Source of the DNA: Pseudonocardia hydrocarbonoxydans
GTDB taxonomy: Bacteria > Actinomycetota > Actinomycetes > Mycobacteriales > Pseudonocardiaceae
Direction: 5' to 3'
DNA length: 64,000 nt
Assembly: GCF_006539565.1 (NCBI RefSeq)
Contig: NZ_BJNG01000005.1
Span: 158,364 to 222,363, forward strand
The translations under genes and the position numbers were made by a program. This document shows positions 52,639 to 61,744 of the stretch, piece after piece. The notes beneath the pieces were generated by a model that made no database searches, was not told the DNA's origin, and saw only the letters and a list, made by a program, of their open reading frames with translations. How positions within the stretch are numbered: the stretch's first letter is position 1; each line of letters opens with the position of its first letter.

Positions 52639-53708
52639 ACCGGCTGGTGGTGCACCAGGTCGACCAGGCGCGTCAGGACGTCGGGATCGGTGTCGGGCAG
52701 CACGCCGTGGCCGAGGTTGAACACGTGCCCGGGCGTGCGGCGACCCTCCGCCGCGATCCGGGTGACCTCCGCGGAGATCGACTCCCGGTCGGCGAACAGC
52801 ACCGCCGGGTCCAGGTTGCCCTGCACCGGGTGCGTGCCACCGGCCCGGCGGGCGGCGTCGTCGAGCGGGATGCGCCAGTCGACGCCGACGACGTCGGCCC
52901 CGGCCTGCGCCATCGCGCCGAGCAGCTCACCGGTGCCGACCCCGAAGTGGATGCGGGGCACCCCGGCGTCGGCCACCCCGGCGAGCACGCGGGCGGAGTG
53001 CGGCAGGACGTACTCGCGGTAGTCGCGCTCGGACAGGGCGCCGGCCCAGGAGTCGAACAGCTGCACGGCGTCGACCCCCGCGGCGATCTGCGCCCGCAGG
53101 AACGTCGAGGTCAGGTCGGCGAGGCGGCCGAGCAGCGCGTGCCAGACGTCGGGCGCGCTGCGCATCATGGCCTTGGTGCGCTCGTGGTTGCGGCTGGGCC
53201 CGCCCTCGATGAGGTAGGAGGCCAGCGTGAACGGCGCCCCGGCGAAGCCGATCAGCGGCGTGTCGCCCAGCTCGCCGAGCAGCAGGCCGATGGCCTCGGT
53301 CACCGGCGTGACCTGCTCGGGGTGCAGCACCGGCAGGGCCTCGACGTCGGCCGCGGTCCGCACCGGGTGCCCGACCACCGGGCCGGTGCCGGCCACGATG
53401 TCGACGTCGACGCCCGCCACGTGCAGCGGCACCACGATGTCGCTGAACAGGATCGCGGCGTCGACGCCGTGCCTGCGCACGGGCTGGAGCGTGATCTCGC
53501 AGGTGAGCTCCGGCGTCAGGCAGGCCTGGAGCATCCCGCTGTCGCGGCGCAGCGCCCGGTACTCCGGCAGCGAGCGGCCCGCCTGGCGCATGAACCACAC
53601 GGGCAGGTGCGCGGGGCGCCCGCCGCGGGCGGCGACGAGGAACGGGGCCGACGCGAGGTCGCGGCGGGCTGCGGCGGGGACGGGGGCGGGAGCTGTGTGC
53701 ACGACCAT
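52635..53708 (-). CDS. hemE: Uroporphyrinogen decarboxylase
   Basis: 357 residues. [19 protein letters not shown] is the invariant N-terminal active-site motif; [40 protein letters not shown], and [20 protein letters not shown], then [13 protein letters not shown] follow. It makes coproporphyrinogen III, feeding hemG and hemQ. ATG 53708 opens the haem operon, divergent from the DUF3000 gene. Confidence 0.97.
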   Translation of the reverse strand: MVVHTAPAPVPAAARRDLASAPFLVAARGGRPAHLPVWFMRQAGRSLPEYRALRRDSGMLQACLTPELTCEITLQPVRRHGVDAAILFSDIVVPLHVAGVDVDIVAGTGPVVGHPVRTAADVEALPVLHPEQVTPVTEAIGLLLGELGDTPLIGFAGAPFTLASYLIEGGPSRNHERTKAMMRSAPDVWHALLGRLADLTSTFLRAQIAAGVDAVQLFDSWAGALSERDYREYVLPHSARVLAGVADAGVPRIHFGVGTGELLGAMAQAGADVVGVDWRIPLDDAARRAGGTHPVQGNLDPAVLFADRESISAEVTRIAAEGRRTPGHVFNLGHGVLPDTDPDVLTRLVDLVHHQPV

Positions 53709-53826
53709 GGCCCGACCATCTTCCCACGGGCGTCCGGAGCGCTGCCCGGTGAGCCCGGGACCGGACCGGACGGGGTCCGGCGCGCCTCGCCGCCCGGGCG
53801 TGTCGGGCGACCTAGAGTTCCCGCTC

Positions 53827-54423
53827 GTGCCTGCCGCGACCGTCTCCCCGCCGCCCGAGTTCCGCCGCGCGGTCGCCTCGCTCGGCACGCTGCGGGCCCG
53901 ACCGGAGCTCATCGTCACCGCGCTCGACGCGCCGCCGCGGCTGGCGCCGTGGACGTGGGCGCTGTCGGTGGAGGTGGCCGACTCCACGCTGGGCCGCGCG
54001 GCCGCCGACGACGGTGTGGACGAGTCCGACACCTCGGGCCGGCTGATCCTGCTGCACGACCCCGCCGGGCAGGACGCCTGGGAGGGCACGTTCCGGCTCG
54101 TCTGCTTCGTCCAGGCCCGCCTGGAGCCCGAGCAGCTGGGCGACGAGATGCTGCCGGTCGTCGGGTGGTCGTGGCTGACCGAGGCGCTGGAGGACCACGG
54201 GGCCGAGCACGTGGCACTGGGTGGGACCGTCACGCAGACCTCGTCGGTCCGCTTCGGCGACATCGCCGGGCCCCGCCGCGACGACGACGTCGAGCTCCGC
54301 GCGTCGTGGACGCCGACCGGTACCGACCTGTCCCGGCACGGCGCCGCGTTCTGCGCCTTCGTCGCCTCGGCCGCGGGGCTCCCCCCGGTGGGTGCGGTTT
54401 CTCTCGCTCATCGAACGGTCTGA
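53827..54423 (+). CDS. DUF3000-family protein
   Basis: 198 residues. [75 protein letters not shown] and [15 protein letters not shown] are the DUF3000 pattern of Actinomycetota. Function unknown. GTG 53827. It is commonly found next to hemE and RNase D in actinobacteria, as here. The following 232 bases (54424-54655) hold the promoter of the response regulator; I see no other gene there. Confidence 0.9.
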   Translation: MPAATVSPPPEFRRAVASLGTLRARPELIVTALDAPPRLAPWTWALSVEVADSTLGRAAADDGVDESDTSGRLILLHDPAGQDAWEGTFRLVCFVQARLEPEQLGDEMLPVVGWSWLTEALEDHGAEHVALGGTVTQTSSVRFGDIAGPRRDDDVELRASWTPTGTDLSRHGAAFCAFVASAAGLPPVGAVSLAHRTV

Positions 54424-54655
54424 TCCCGGTGCCCACCTGCGACGACGCCGTCCGGAGTGATCGCACCCGTCACCCGATCAGGTGGACGGGGGCCCACAAG
54501 GCTGTAACTTTCACCCCGCCAAGTTCGATCCGATACACGACGTTAGACCGCTTGGGGGGCTACGATTCCTCCACGACACCTCCTCGAGCGGTCTCTTCGC
54601 CGGCCGAGGTCTGGTGCCGGTCGGGGGCAACGACCGACTCCAGGGAGGTAACACC

Positions 54656-55372
54656 GTGGCCGTAGTTGGCCAGGGCGCACCAGTTCGCACCGCACCCGGT
54701 GCCGTTCTGTCGCCCGCAATGGTCCCGCACCCGCGGGAAGAGCTCTTCTCGGTGCTGGTGGTCGACGACCATCCGCTGCTGCGCGAGGCCATCGCCGCGC
54801 GCCTGCGGTCGATGGGCGCCGGCACGGTGTACGAGGCCGCCTCGGTGGCCGAGGCACGGGCCCGGGCGCACGCCAACGGGCCGTGCGACCTGGCGATACT
54901 CGATCTCGGCCTGCCCGACGGCAGCGGGCTCGACCTGGTCACGGAGCTGCGCTCGCTGGGCTGGAACCGGCTCGTCGTGCTGGCGTCCTCGGACGACCCG
55001 TACGCGGTGCGCTCGGCCTTCCAGGCCGGGGCGCAGGCCTACCTGCTCAAGTCGGCCTCGGCGGCCATCGTCACCGACGGCGTGAAGCGGGTGCTCGACG
55101 GCGGCGTCTACGCCGACCCGACGGTCGCGCCGCTGCTCGCCACCGGCACCCGCGTGCCCGGCACCGACAACACCCCGCGCGAGCTCTCGGCGCGCGAGGT
55201 CGAGGTGCTGCAGCTCGTCGCCGACGGGCAGTCGAACAAGGAGATCGGCGAGGCGCTGAGCCTGTCCGCCCTGACCGTCAAGAGCCACCTGTCGCGCATC
55301 GGGCGCAAGCTCGGCACGGGCGACCGCGCCCAGATGGTCGCCCTCGCGATGCGGGCCGGGGTCATCCGCTGA
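54656..55372 (+). CDS. LuxR-family response regulator
   Basis: 238 residues. An unusual 30-residue N-terminal tail, then a receiver domain (VLVVDDHPLLREAIAARLRS; phospho-acceptor Asp83 in LAILDLGLPDG) and a C-terminal LuxR/GerE helix-turn-helix (LSAREVEVLQLVADGQSNKE, IGEALSLSALTVKSHLSRIG). No kinase gene is adjacent. GTG 54656 has a very strong AGGGAGGT at 54642-54649. Its stop overlaps the presumed start of the RNase D gene. Confidence 0.92.
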   Translation: MAVVGQGAPVRTAPGAVLSPAMVPHPREELFSVLVVDDHPLLREAIAARLRSMGAGTVYEAASVAEARARAHANGPCDLAILDLGLPDGSGLDLVTELRSLGWNRLVVLASSDDPYAVRSAFQAGAQAYLLKSASAAIVTDGVKRVLDGGVYADPTVAPLLATGTRVPGTDNTPRELSAREVEVLQLVADGQSNKEIGEALSLSALTVKSHLSRIGRKLGTGDRAQMVALAMRAGVIR

Positions 55373-56616
55373 ACCCAGAGGACCCGGACGGTCCACCGGC
55401 GCCGGAGGGGACGCCGGAGGGACCGGCACCCACACCCCTGCTCGCACCGGCCGACGGGCTCCCGCCCGTGGTCGCCGACCGCGACGCCCTGCGGGCCACC
55501 GCGGAGGCGTTCGCCGCCGGCACGGGGCCGGTCGCCGTCGACGCCGAACGGGCGTCGGGGTTCAAGTACTCGCAACGGGCCTACCTGGTGCAGCTGCGCC
55601 GGGCGGGCGCGGGCACCGCGCTGGTCGACCCGATCCCGATGAGCAGCGACCTGTCCGAGCTCGCCCCGGCGCTGACCGGGCCGGAGTGGGTGCTGCACGC
55701 CGCCTCGCAGGACCTGGCCTGCCTCGCCGAGACCGGGCTCGTGCCCAGCAGGCTCTTCGACACCGAGCTGGCCGGGCGCCTCGCGGGGCTCCCCCGCGTC
55801 GGGCTCGGGCCGATGGTGGAGAACCTGCTGGGGCTCGCACTGGAGAAGGGGCACGGGGCCGCCGACTGGTCACGACGCCCGCTCCCCCAGGACTGGCTGG
55901 TCTACGCCGCGCTCGACGTCGAGGTGCTGGTGGAGCTGCGCGACGTCCTCACCCGGATGCTCGACGAGCAGGGCAAGCTCGACTGGGCCCACCAGGAGTT
56001 CGAGGCCGTCCGCACCGCGGGGCCGCCCACGCCGCGCGCCGAGCCGTGGCGTCGCACCTCGGGCATCCACAAGCTGCGCAAACCCCGCCAGCTCGCCGCC
56101 GTGCGCGGTCTGTGGGAGGCCCGCGACAAGCTCGCCGCCGACCGCGACATCGCCCCCGGCCGGGTGCTGCCCGACGCCGCGATCGTCGACGCCGCCGTCA
56201 CCGCCCCCGACTCGGCCGCCGCGCTCGGCTCCATGCCGGTGTTCCGGGGCCGTTCGCAGCGCAGGCTCACGGCGTACTGGTGGTCGGCGCTCGCCGCGGC
56301 CGAACGCCTCGACGCCGCCGAGCTGCCCCGGCCGACCGCGCCCGTGGACGGCCCGCCGCCGGTGGCCCGCTGGGCCGACCGCGATCCCGACGCCGCCGCC
56401 CGCCTCGCCGCCGCCCGCGCGGCCGTCGCCGCGGTCGGGGCGCAGTGGACGGTGCCGGTGGAGAACCTGCTCCAGCCCGACCTGCTGCGCCGCCTGTGCT
56501 GGACCCCGCCCGAGGACGGCGACGTGGCCGGGTTCCTGCGCAAGGGCGGGGCGCGGGAGTGGCAGATCGCCCTGCTGGCCCCCGTCCTGGAGCCGGCACT
56601 CGCCACCCGCGCCTGA
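55369..56616 (+). CDS. rnd: Ribonuclease D-like 3'-5' exonuclease
   Basis: 415 residues. DEDD exonuclease: PVAVDAERASGFKYSQRAYL (motif I DAE), HAASQDLACL (motif II), LVYAALDVEVL (motif III, YxxxD). HRDC domain around 210-285 (IHKLRKPRQLAAVRGLWEAR). Trims tRNA and other RNA 3' ends. The conserved PLLAPADGLPPVV segment lies upstream of the first in-frame GTG (55468), and no ATG/GTG exists before it, so a CTG at 55369 overlapping the response-regulator stop (CTGA) is the best start. The start remains uncertain. Confidence 0.85.
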   Translation: MNPEDPDGPPAPEGTPEGPAPTPLLAPADGLPPVVADRDALRATAEAFAAGTGPVAVDAERASGFKYSQRAYLVQLRRAGAGTALVDPIPMSSDLSELAPALTGPEWVLHAASQDLACLAETGLVPSRLFDTELAGRLAGLPRVGLGPMVENLLGLALEKGHGAADWSRRPLPQDWLVYAALDVEVLVELRDVLTRMLDEQGKLDWAHQEFEAVRTAGPPTPRAEPWRRTSGIHKLRKPRQLAAVRGLWEARDKLAADRDIAPGRVLPDAAIVDAAVTAPDSAAALGSMPVFRGRSQRRLTAYWWSALAAAERLDAAELPRPTAPVDGPPPVARWADRDPDAAARLAAARAAVAAVGAQWTVPVENLLQPDLLRRLCWTPPEDGDVAGFLRKGGAREWQIALLAPVLEPALATRA

Positions 56617-56623
56617 CCCCCGG

Positions 56624-57727
56624 TCAGCCCGGCAGGCGGACCCGCACCGTCAGGCCCCCGCCGGGCACCGGATCGGCCGACACCGTGCCGCCGTGCGCCC
56701 GCACCACCGCCCGCACGATCGACAGCCCCAGGCCGGAGCCGGGGGTGTCGCCGGTGCGCTCGACGGGGCCGCGGCGGAACGGCTCGAACAGCTCCTCCAC
56801 CCGCTCCACCGGCCGTCCCGAGGACGCCACGCACAGCTCCGCGACGCCCTCGACCGCGCCGGTGGAGACCTCGATCCACCCCCCGGCGACGTTGTGCCGC
56901 ACCGCGTTCTCCAGCAGGTTGCCCGCCACGCGCTCCAGCAGCACCGCGTCACCGGCGACGGGCGCGGGCGCGGTGCGCACCCGGACGCGCAGCCCGCGGT
57001 GCCCGGCCTCGACGCGCACGGCAGCGAGCGCGGGCACGACCACGGCGGCGAGGTCGACCGGCCGGATCTCGGCGAGGTCGGCCCCCTCGGTGCGGGCGAG
57101 CAGCAACAGCCCGGCGACGAGGTCGTCGGCGCGCCGGGTGGCGTCGCGGACGACCGCGCCCATCCGCCGCAGCTCGGCCTCGTCGGCGGTGGGGTCGGCC
57201 AGCGTCACGTCGACCTCGGTGCGCAGGACCGCCAGCGGGGTGCGCAGCTCGTGGCTGGCGTTGGCGACGAAGCGGCGCTGGGCGTCGAACGCGGCCTGCA
57301 GGCGGTCGAGCATGGCGTCGAAGCCCGCGGCCAGCTCGGCGACCTCGCCGCGGGCGCCGGTGAGGCCGAGTCGGGCGTCCAGCGACTCCGCGGTGAGGCG
57401 CCGCGCGGCCGCGGTGACGGCGTGCAGCGGGCCGAGCACCCGCCCGACCAGCACCCACGACACGAGCGCCGCGGCCGCCACCACCAGCGGGAACGCGACG
57501 AGCCCCGCGCGCAGCACCTCGTCCTGCGCGGCGCGGCCGACGGCGTCGCCGAGGCCGTCGGCGGGCACCGTGACGCCGTCGACGCGCACCGTGCTGCCCG
57601 GCGGGAGCGCGGGCACCGCCTGCGCCACCCCGCCGACGAGCAGCCAGCCCAGCCACAGCAGCAACCCGCTGGCCAGCGCGACCAGCGCCGTCGCCAGCAG
57701 CGTCAGCCGGGGCCGCAACCCGCTCAT
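56624..57727 (-). CDS. Sensor histidine kinase
   Basis: 367 residues. Two transmembrane helices (about 10-32 and 76-98) flank a short external loop; HAMP (about 98-145); DHp with FVANASHELRTPLAVLRTEV (His159); catalytic domain GNLLENAVRHN (N box), GSGLGLSIVRAVVRAHGG (G2 box). Pairs with the OmpR-type regulator 13 bases upstream. The small sensor loop gives no hint of ligand. ATG 57727. Confidence 0.93.
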   Translation of the reverse strand: MSGLRPRLTLLATALVALASGLLLWLGWLLVGGVAQAVPALPPGSTVRVDGVTVPADGLGDAVGRAAQDEVLRAGLVAFPLVVAAAALVSWVLVGRVLGPLHAVTAAARRLTAESLDARLGLTGARGEVAELAAGFDAMLDRLQAAFDAQRRFVANASHELRTPLAVLRTEVDVTLADPTADEAELRRMGAVVRDATRRADDLVAGLLLLARTEGADLAEIRPVDLAAVVVPALAAVRVEAGHRGLRVRVRTAPAPVAGDAVLLERVAGNLLENAVRHNVAGGWIEVSTGAVEGVAELCVASSGRPVERVEELFEPFRRGPVERTGDTPGSGLGLSIVRAVVRAHGGTVSADPVPGGGLTVRVRLPG

Positions 57728-57740
57728 CGCCGGGGCCCGA

Positions 57741-58406
57741 TCAGCCCGCGGCCGGCACCCGGTACCCCGCGCCCACCACGGTCTCGATGACGCCGGGCTC
57801 GCCCAGCTTCTTGCGCAGCGTCATCACCGTGACCCGGACGGTGGTGGTGAACGGGTCGGCGTTCTCGTCCCAGACCCGCTCCAGCAGCTCCTCGCTGCTG
57901 ACCACGCCGCCGCCCGCGGCGATCAGGACCTCCAGCACGCCGAACTCCTTGCGGGTCAGCTCCACCGGCTCCCCGGCACGGAGCACGGTGCGCCGGGCCG
58001 GGTCGAGCGCGACGTCACCCGCGACGAGCATCGGCGGCGCGGCCGGGGTGGCCCGGCGGCCCAGGGCGCGCAGGCGGGCCACGAGCTCGGGGAAGTCGAA
58101 GGGCTTGGCGAGGTAGTCGTCGGCGCCGCGGGACAGGCCGTCGACCTTGTCGGCCAGCGCACCGCTCGCGGTGAGCATCAGCACCCGGGTGGTGGCGCCG
58201 GAGGCCACGATCTCGCCGCACAGCACGTCGCCGGGCATGCCGGGCAGGTCGCGGTCGAGCACCACGACGTCGTAGCGGGTGACGGCGGACTTCTCGTGGC
58301 CGGTGTCACCGTCGTAGGCGACGTCGACGGCCATGCCCTCACGCCGCAGCCCGCGGGCGATGGCGTCGGCGAGCGGGTGCTCGTCCTCGACGACCAGCAC
58401 GCGCAT
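57741..58406 (-). CDS. OmpR/PhoB-type response regulator
   Basis: 221 residues. Receiver: RVLVVEDEHPLADAIARGLR, phospho-acceptor Asp51 in VVLDRDLPGMPG, Lys in YLAKPFDFPE. DNA-binding winged helix: ELTRKEFGVLEVLIAAGGGV, TVRVTVMTLRKKLGEPGVIE, TVVGAGYRVP. ATG 58406 overlaps the dxs stop (ATGA), so it is translated with dxs and with the kinase that follows. Confidence 0.94.
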   Translation of the reverse strand: MRVLVVEDEHPLADAIARGLRREGMAVDVAYDGDTGHEKSAVTRYDVVVLDRDLPGMPGDVLCGEIVASGATTRVLMLTASGALADKVDGLSRGADDYLAKPFDFPELVARLRALGRRATPAAPPMLVAGDVALDPARRTVLRAGEPVELTRKEFGVLEVLIAAGGGVVSSEELLERVWDENADPFTTTVRVTVMTLRKKLGEPGVIETVVGAGYRVPAAG

Positions 58407-60325
58407 CAGGAGTCCACCGTGAGGTCGGCGGAGTCCGCGGCGGGCAACGCGGCGGCGGCCCACTCGGTGACCCGCCGTGCCACGTCCTGGGCGGTGAGCC
58501 CGACGGCGGCGAGCACGTCCGAGCGGCTGCCGTGGTCCAGGAACCGCTGCGGGATCGCCACGTCGCGCAGCGGCACGTCGCACTCGGCGTCGCGCAGCGC
58601 GGCGGAGACCACCGAGCCGAACCCGCCGTGCTGGCCGCTGTCGCTGACGGTGACGACGAGCCGGTGCTCCCGGGCGAGGTCGACCACGGCGCCGGGCACC
58701 GGGAGCACCCAGCGCGGGTCGACGACGGTGACCGCGACGCCCTGCGCGGTGAGCCGCTGCGCCGCGGCCACCCCCAGCTCGCCGAACGCGCCGGCGCAGA
58801 CCAGCAGCACGGCCGCGTCGACGCCCGCCCCGTCGGTCTCGTGCAGGACGTCGACGCCGTCGACGCGGCGCAGCGCGGGCACCGACTCGATCACCGGTCC
58901 CTTGGGGAAGCGCAGCGCGGTGGGCCCGTCGTCGACGGCGACGGCCTCGGCGAGCTCCTCGCGCAGGGTGGCGGCGTCGCGCGGGGCGGCCACCCGCATG
59001 CCGGGCACGACGCCCAGCAGCGAGAGGTCCCACATGCCGTTGTGCGACGGGCCGTCGCTGCCGGTGACACCCGCGCGGTCGAGGACCAGGGTGATCGCCT
59101 GCCCGTGCAGCGCGACGTCCATGAGCAGCTGGTCGAAGCCGCGGTTGAGGAAGGTGGAGTACAGCGCGACGACGGGGTGCAGCCCGCCCGCGCTGAGCCC
59201 GGCCGCCGAGGTGAGCGCGTGCTGCTCGGCGATGCCGACGTCGATCCAGCGGTCGGGGTAGGCCGCGGCGAACGGGGCGAGCCCGGTGGGGCCGAGCATC
59301 GCCGCCGTCATCGCGACGACGTCGGGACGCCGCCGGCCCAGCTCGACCATCTCCTCGGCGAACACGCTGGTCCAGCCGGTGGACGGCGCGCCGGTGGGCA
59401 ACCCCGTCTCGGGGTCGAACGCGGCCGGGCTGTGCATCTGCTCGGCCTCGTCGTTCTCCGCGGGCGGGTACCCGTTGCCCTTGCGGGTGACGGCGTGCAC
59501 GATCACCGGCCCGCCGAACCGCTTCGCCCGGTGCAGCGCCGACTCCATCGCGGCGACGTCGTGCCCGTCGACCGGGCCGAAGTACTTGATCCCGAGGTCG
59601 GAGAACAGCTCCTGCGGGCTCAGGGCGTCCTTGAGCCCCGCCTTCACCGCGTGCAGCCCCGCGTAGAGCGTGCCGCCGACGACCGGCGTGCGGGCCAGCG
59701 CGGCCTTACCGGCATCGAGCACGCGCTCGTAGCCGGGCTGCAGGCGCAGCGACGCGAGGCGGTCGGCCAGGCCGCCGATGGTGGGCGAGTAGGAGCGCCC
59801 GTTGTCGTTGACGACGATGACGACGTTGCGGTCGGCGCTCGCGGCGATGTTGTTCAGCGCCTCCCAGGCCATCCCGCCGGTGAGCGCGCCGTCCCCGATC
59901 ACCGCGACGACGTGGCGCCGCTGCCCGGTGAGCGCGTAGGCCCGGGCGATTCCGTCGGCCCAGGACAGCGACGACGACGCGTGGCTGGACTCCACGACGT
60001 CGTGCTCGCTCTCCGCGCGGCTCGGGTAGCCCGAGAGCCCGCCGGTCTTCTTGAGCCGGTCCCAGCCGTCGTGGCGGCCGGTGAGCAGCTTGTGCACGTA
60101 GGCCTGGTGCCCGGTGTCCCAGATCAGGGTGTCGCGCGGGGAGTCGAAGACGCGGTGCAGCGCGATCGTCAGCTCGACGACGCCGAGGTTGGGGCCCAGG
60201 TGCCCGCCGGTGCGCGAGACGCACTCCACGAGGAATCGGCGGATCTCGGCGGCGAGTTCGGGCAGCCGGTCGGGCCCGAGACGTCGGAGGTCGGCGGGAC
60301 CACTGATCGATCGGAGCACGGTCAC
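58406..60325 (-). CDS. dxs: 1-deoxy-D-xylulose-5-phosphate synthase
   Basis: 639 residues. ThDP site [31 protein letters not shown]; transketolase-like middle with [20 protein letters not shown] and RFPKGP. It condenses pyruvate and glyceraldehyde 3-phosphate, the first step of the MEP isoprenoid pathway. GTG 60325 gives the usual N-terminus ([20 protein letters not shown]). It heads an operon with a two-component pair, an arrangement that suggests envelope or membrane signals linked to isoprenoid supply. Confidence 0.96.
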   Translation of the reverse strand: MTVLRSISGPADLRRLGPDRLPELAAEIRRFLVECVSRTGGHLGPNLGVVELTIALHRVFDSPRDTLIWDTGHQAYVHKLLTGRHDGWDRLKKTGGLSGYPSRAESEHDVVESSHASSSLSWADGIARAYALTGQRRHVVAVIGDGALTGGMAWEALNNIAASADRNVVIVVNDNGRSYSPTIGGLADRLASLRLQPGYERVLDAGKAALARTPVVGGTLYAGLHAVKAGLKDALSPQELFSDLGIKYFGPVDGHDVAAMESALHRAKRFGGPVIVHAVTRKGNGYPPAENDEAEQMHSPAAFDPETGLPTGAPSTGWTSVFAEEMVELGRRRPDVVAMTAAMLGPTGLAPFAAAYPDRWIDVGIAEQHALTSAAGLSAGGLHPVVALYSTFLNRGFDQLLMDVALHGQAITLVLDRAGVTGSDGPSHNGMWDLSLLGVVPGMRVAAPRDAATLREELAEAVAVDDGPTALRFPKGPVIESVPALRRVDGVDVLHETDGAGVDAAVLLVCAGAFGELGVAAAQRLTAQGVAVTVVDPRWVLPVPGAVVDLAREHRLVVTVSDSGQHGGFGSVVSAALRDAECDVPLRDVAIPQRFLDHGSRSDVLAAVGLTAQDVARRVTEWAAAALPAADSADLTVDS

Positions 60326-60361
60326 ACGGGCCAGTCTACGGACGGTCCCGGTCCCCCGCCG

Positions 60362-61663
60362 TCACGCCGTGGGGCGGCGCGGGGCCGGGACGTGGCCGTC
60401 GGTGGCGATCCGCACGAGGTTGCGGCCCGCGCCCTTGGCGGCGTAGAGCGAGTCGTCGGCGGCCCGGAGCACCTGGTCGAGCGTGGTGCCGTCGGTGGGC
60501 ACGGTGGCGCCGCCGACCGAGACCGACAGCCCCGTGACGGTCTGCACGCCGCCCGCTGTGGCCACCCCCACGTCGAGCCGGGCGACGCGGTGGCGCAGCC
60601 GCTCGGCCACCCGCCACAGCTCGACGTGCCCGGCGCCACCGCGGGGCAGGTCGGGCAGCAGGACCACGAACTCCTCGCCGCCGAACCGCCCGACGAGGTC
60701 GTGCTCGCGCACCCCCGCACGCAGCTCCGCGGCCACGGCGGACAGCACGTCGTCACCGGCGAGGTGGCCGTGGGTGTCGTTGACGACCTTGAAGTGGTCG
60801 AGGTCGAGGATCAGCACGCCCGCCCCGCACCCGGCCCGGTGGGCCCGGCGCACCGCCCGCAGCGCCTCGGCCCGCCAGGCCGTGACGTTGAGCAGGCCGG
60901 TCTTGGCGTCGGTGCTCGCGTCCTGCTCCAGCTGGCGCACCAGCACGGCCCGGTGCAGCACGAGGATCGGCGGGAGCACGAGCACGACCAGGCCGGGGGT
61001 CGAGGCCAGGGCCACCGCGGCCAGCGCGCCCATGCACAGCGTGGCCACCTCGAGGGCGTTGTCGTCCCAGCGCCCGAGCAGGTCGCGCGGGGCGACCCGC
61101 GGTCCGGTCAGCGCGATCGCCGCCCCGATCAGCACGGTGTTGACCACCACGTAGGACGAGACGGCCAGACCCACCGCCACCACCACGTCGGGCCGGGCCG
61201 GATCGGCCGGCAGGCCCCCCGCCCAGGAGACGACGTCGTGCGCCGCGCGCGCGGCCAGCAGCACCGTGGCCGTGGTGTAGAGGTGGCGGTAGAGCGGGAT
61301 GCCCGCCGGCGCCCAGACCCGGTGCCACAGGTGCGCGTAGACCACCACGACGACGGCCGCCGCGAGCCCCGGCGGCAGCAGCAGGGCCGCGGCGAACGTC
61401 CAGACCGAGCTGAGGTCGAAGTAGGAGTTGGCCGACCCCCGCCGACGGATCCGCTCGATGCCGGTGGCCAGCTCGGTGTGCACGACGCCCATCGCCGCCA
61501 GCCCGAGCGCGAGGAGCACCGGACCCCCACCGGGCGGCAGCGCGAGGACCCCGGCGGCGACGACGACGACCGCGACCAGCTCCACCGACAGCGCGACGAC
61601 CACCAGCCCGGGACCCAGCGCCCACAGGCTGCGGATTCCCGGAGCGGGTGACGGATCGTCCAC
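60362..61663 (-). CDS. Membrane diguanylate cyclase (GGDEF), copy 1
   Basis: 433 residues. About eight hydrophobic segments in the first 235 residues, then a GGDEF domain: TDAKTGLLNVTAWRAEALRA, LDLDHFKVVNDTHGHLAGDD, RFGGEEFVVLL. The active-site GGEEF and the inhibitory RxxD (REHD, five residues before it) are intact, so it should make cyclic di-GMP with product inhibition. GTG 61663. Its layout and order of conserved segments (NTxLIG, ALEVATLCMGAL) match the next gene, so they are paralogues from tandem duplication. Confidence 0.92.
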   Translation of the reverse strand: MDDPSPAPGIRSLWALGPGLVVVALSVELVAVVVVAAGVLALPPGGGPVLLALGLAAMGVVHTELATGIERIRRRGSANSYFDLSSVWTFAAALLLPPGLAAAVVVVVYAHLWHRVWAPAGIPLYRHLYTTATVLLAARAAHDVVSWAGGLPADPARPDVVVAVGLAVSSYVVVNTVLIGAAIALTGPRVAPRDLLGRWDDNALEVATLCMGALAAVALASTPGLVVLVLPPILVLHRAVLVRQLEQDASTDAKTGLLNVTAWRAEALRAVRRAHRAGCGAGVLILDLDHFKVVNDTHGHLAGDDVLSAVAAELRAGVREHDLVGRFGGEEFVVLLPDLPRGGAGHVELWRVAERLRHRVARLDVGVATAGGVQTVTGLSVSVGGATVPTDGTTLDQVLRAADDSLYAAKGAGRNLVRIATDGHVPAPRRPTA

Positions 61664-61744
61664 GGGTCGAAGGCTAGTGAGCGCGACCCCCCGTGTCAGG
61701 GTGGCTGGAGTCGCACGACGGGGTGGAACGCGACCCCGCGTGCC

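Noticed and set aside
55686..59261. Plus-strand open frame of almost 1200 codons across the RNase D, kinase, regulator and dxs genes
   Set aside because: Low-complexity Arg/Ser/Thr-rich translation; antisense to well-supported genes.
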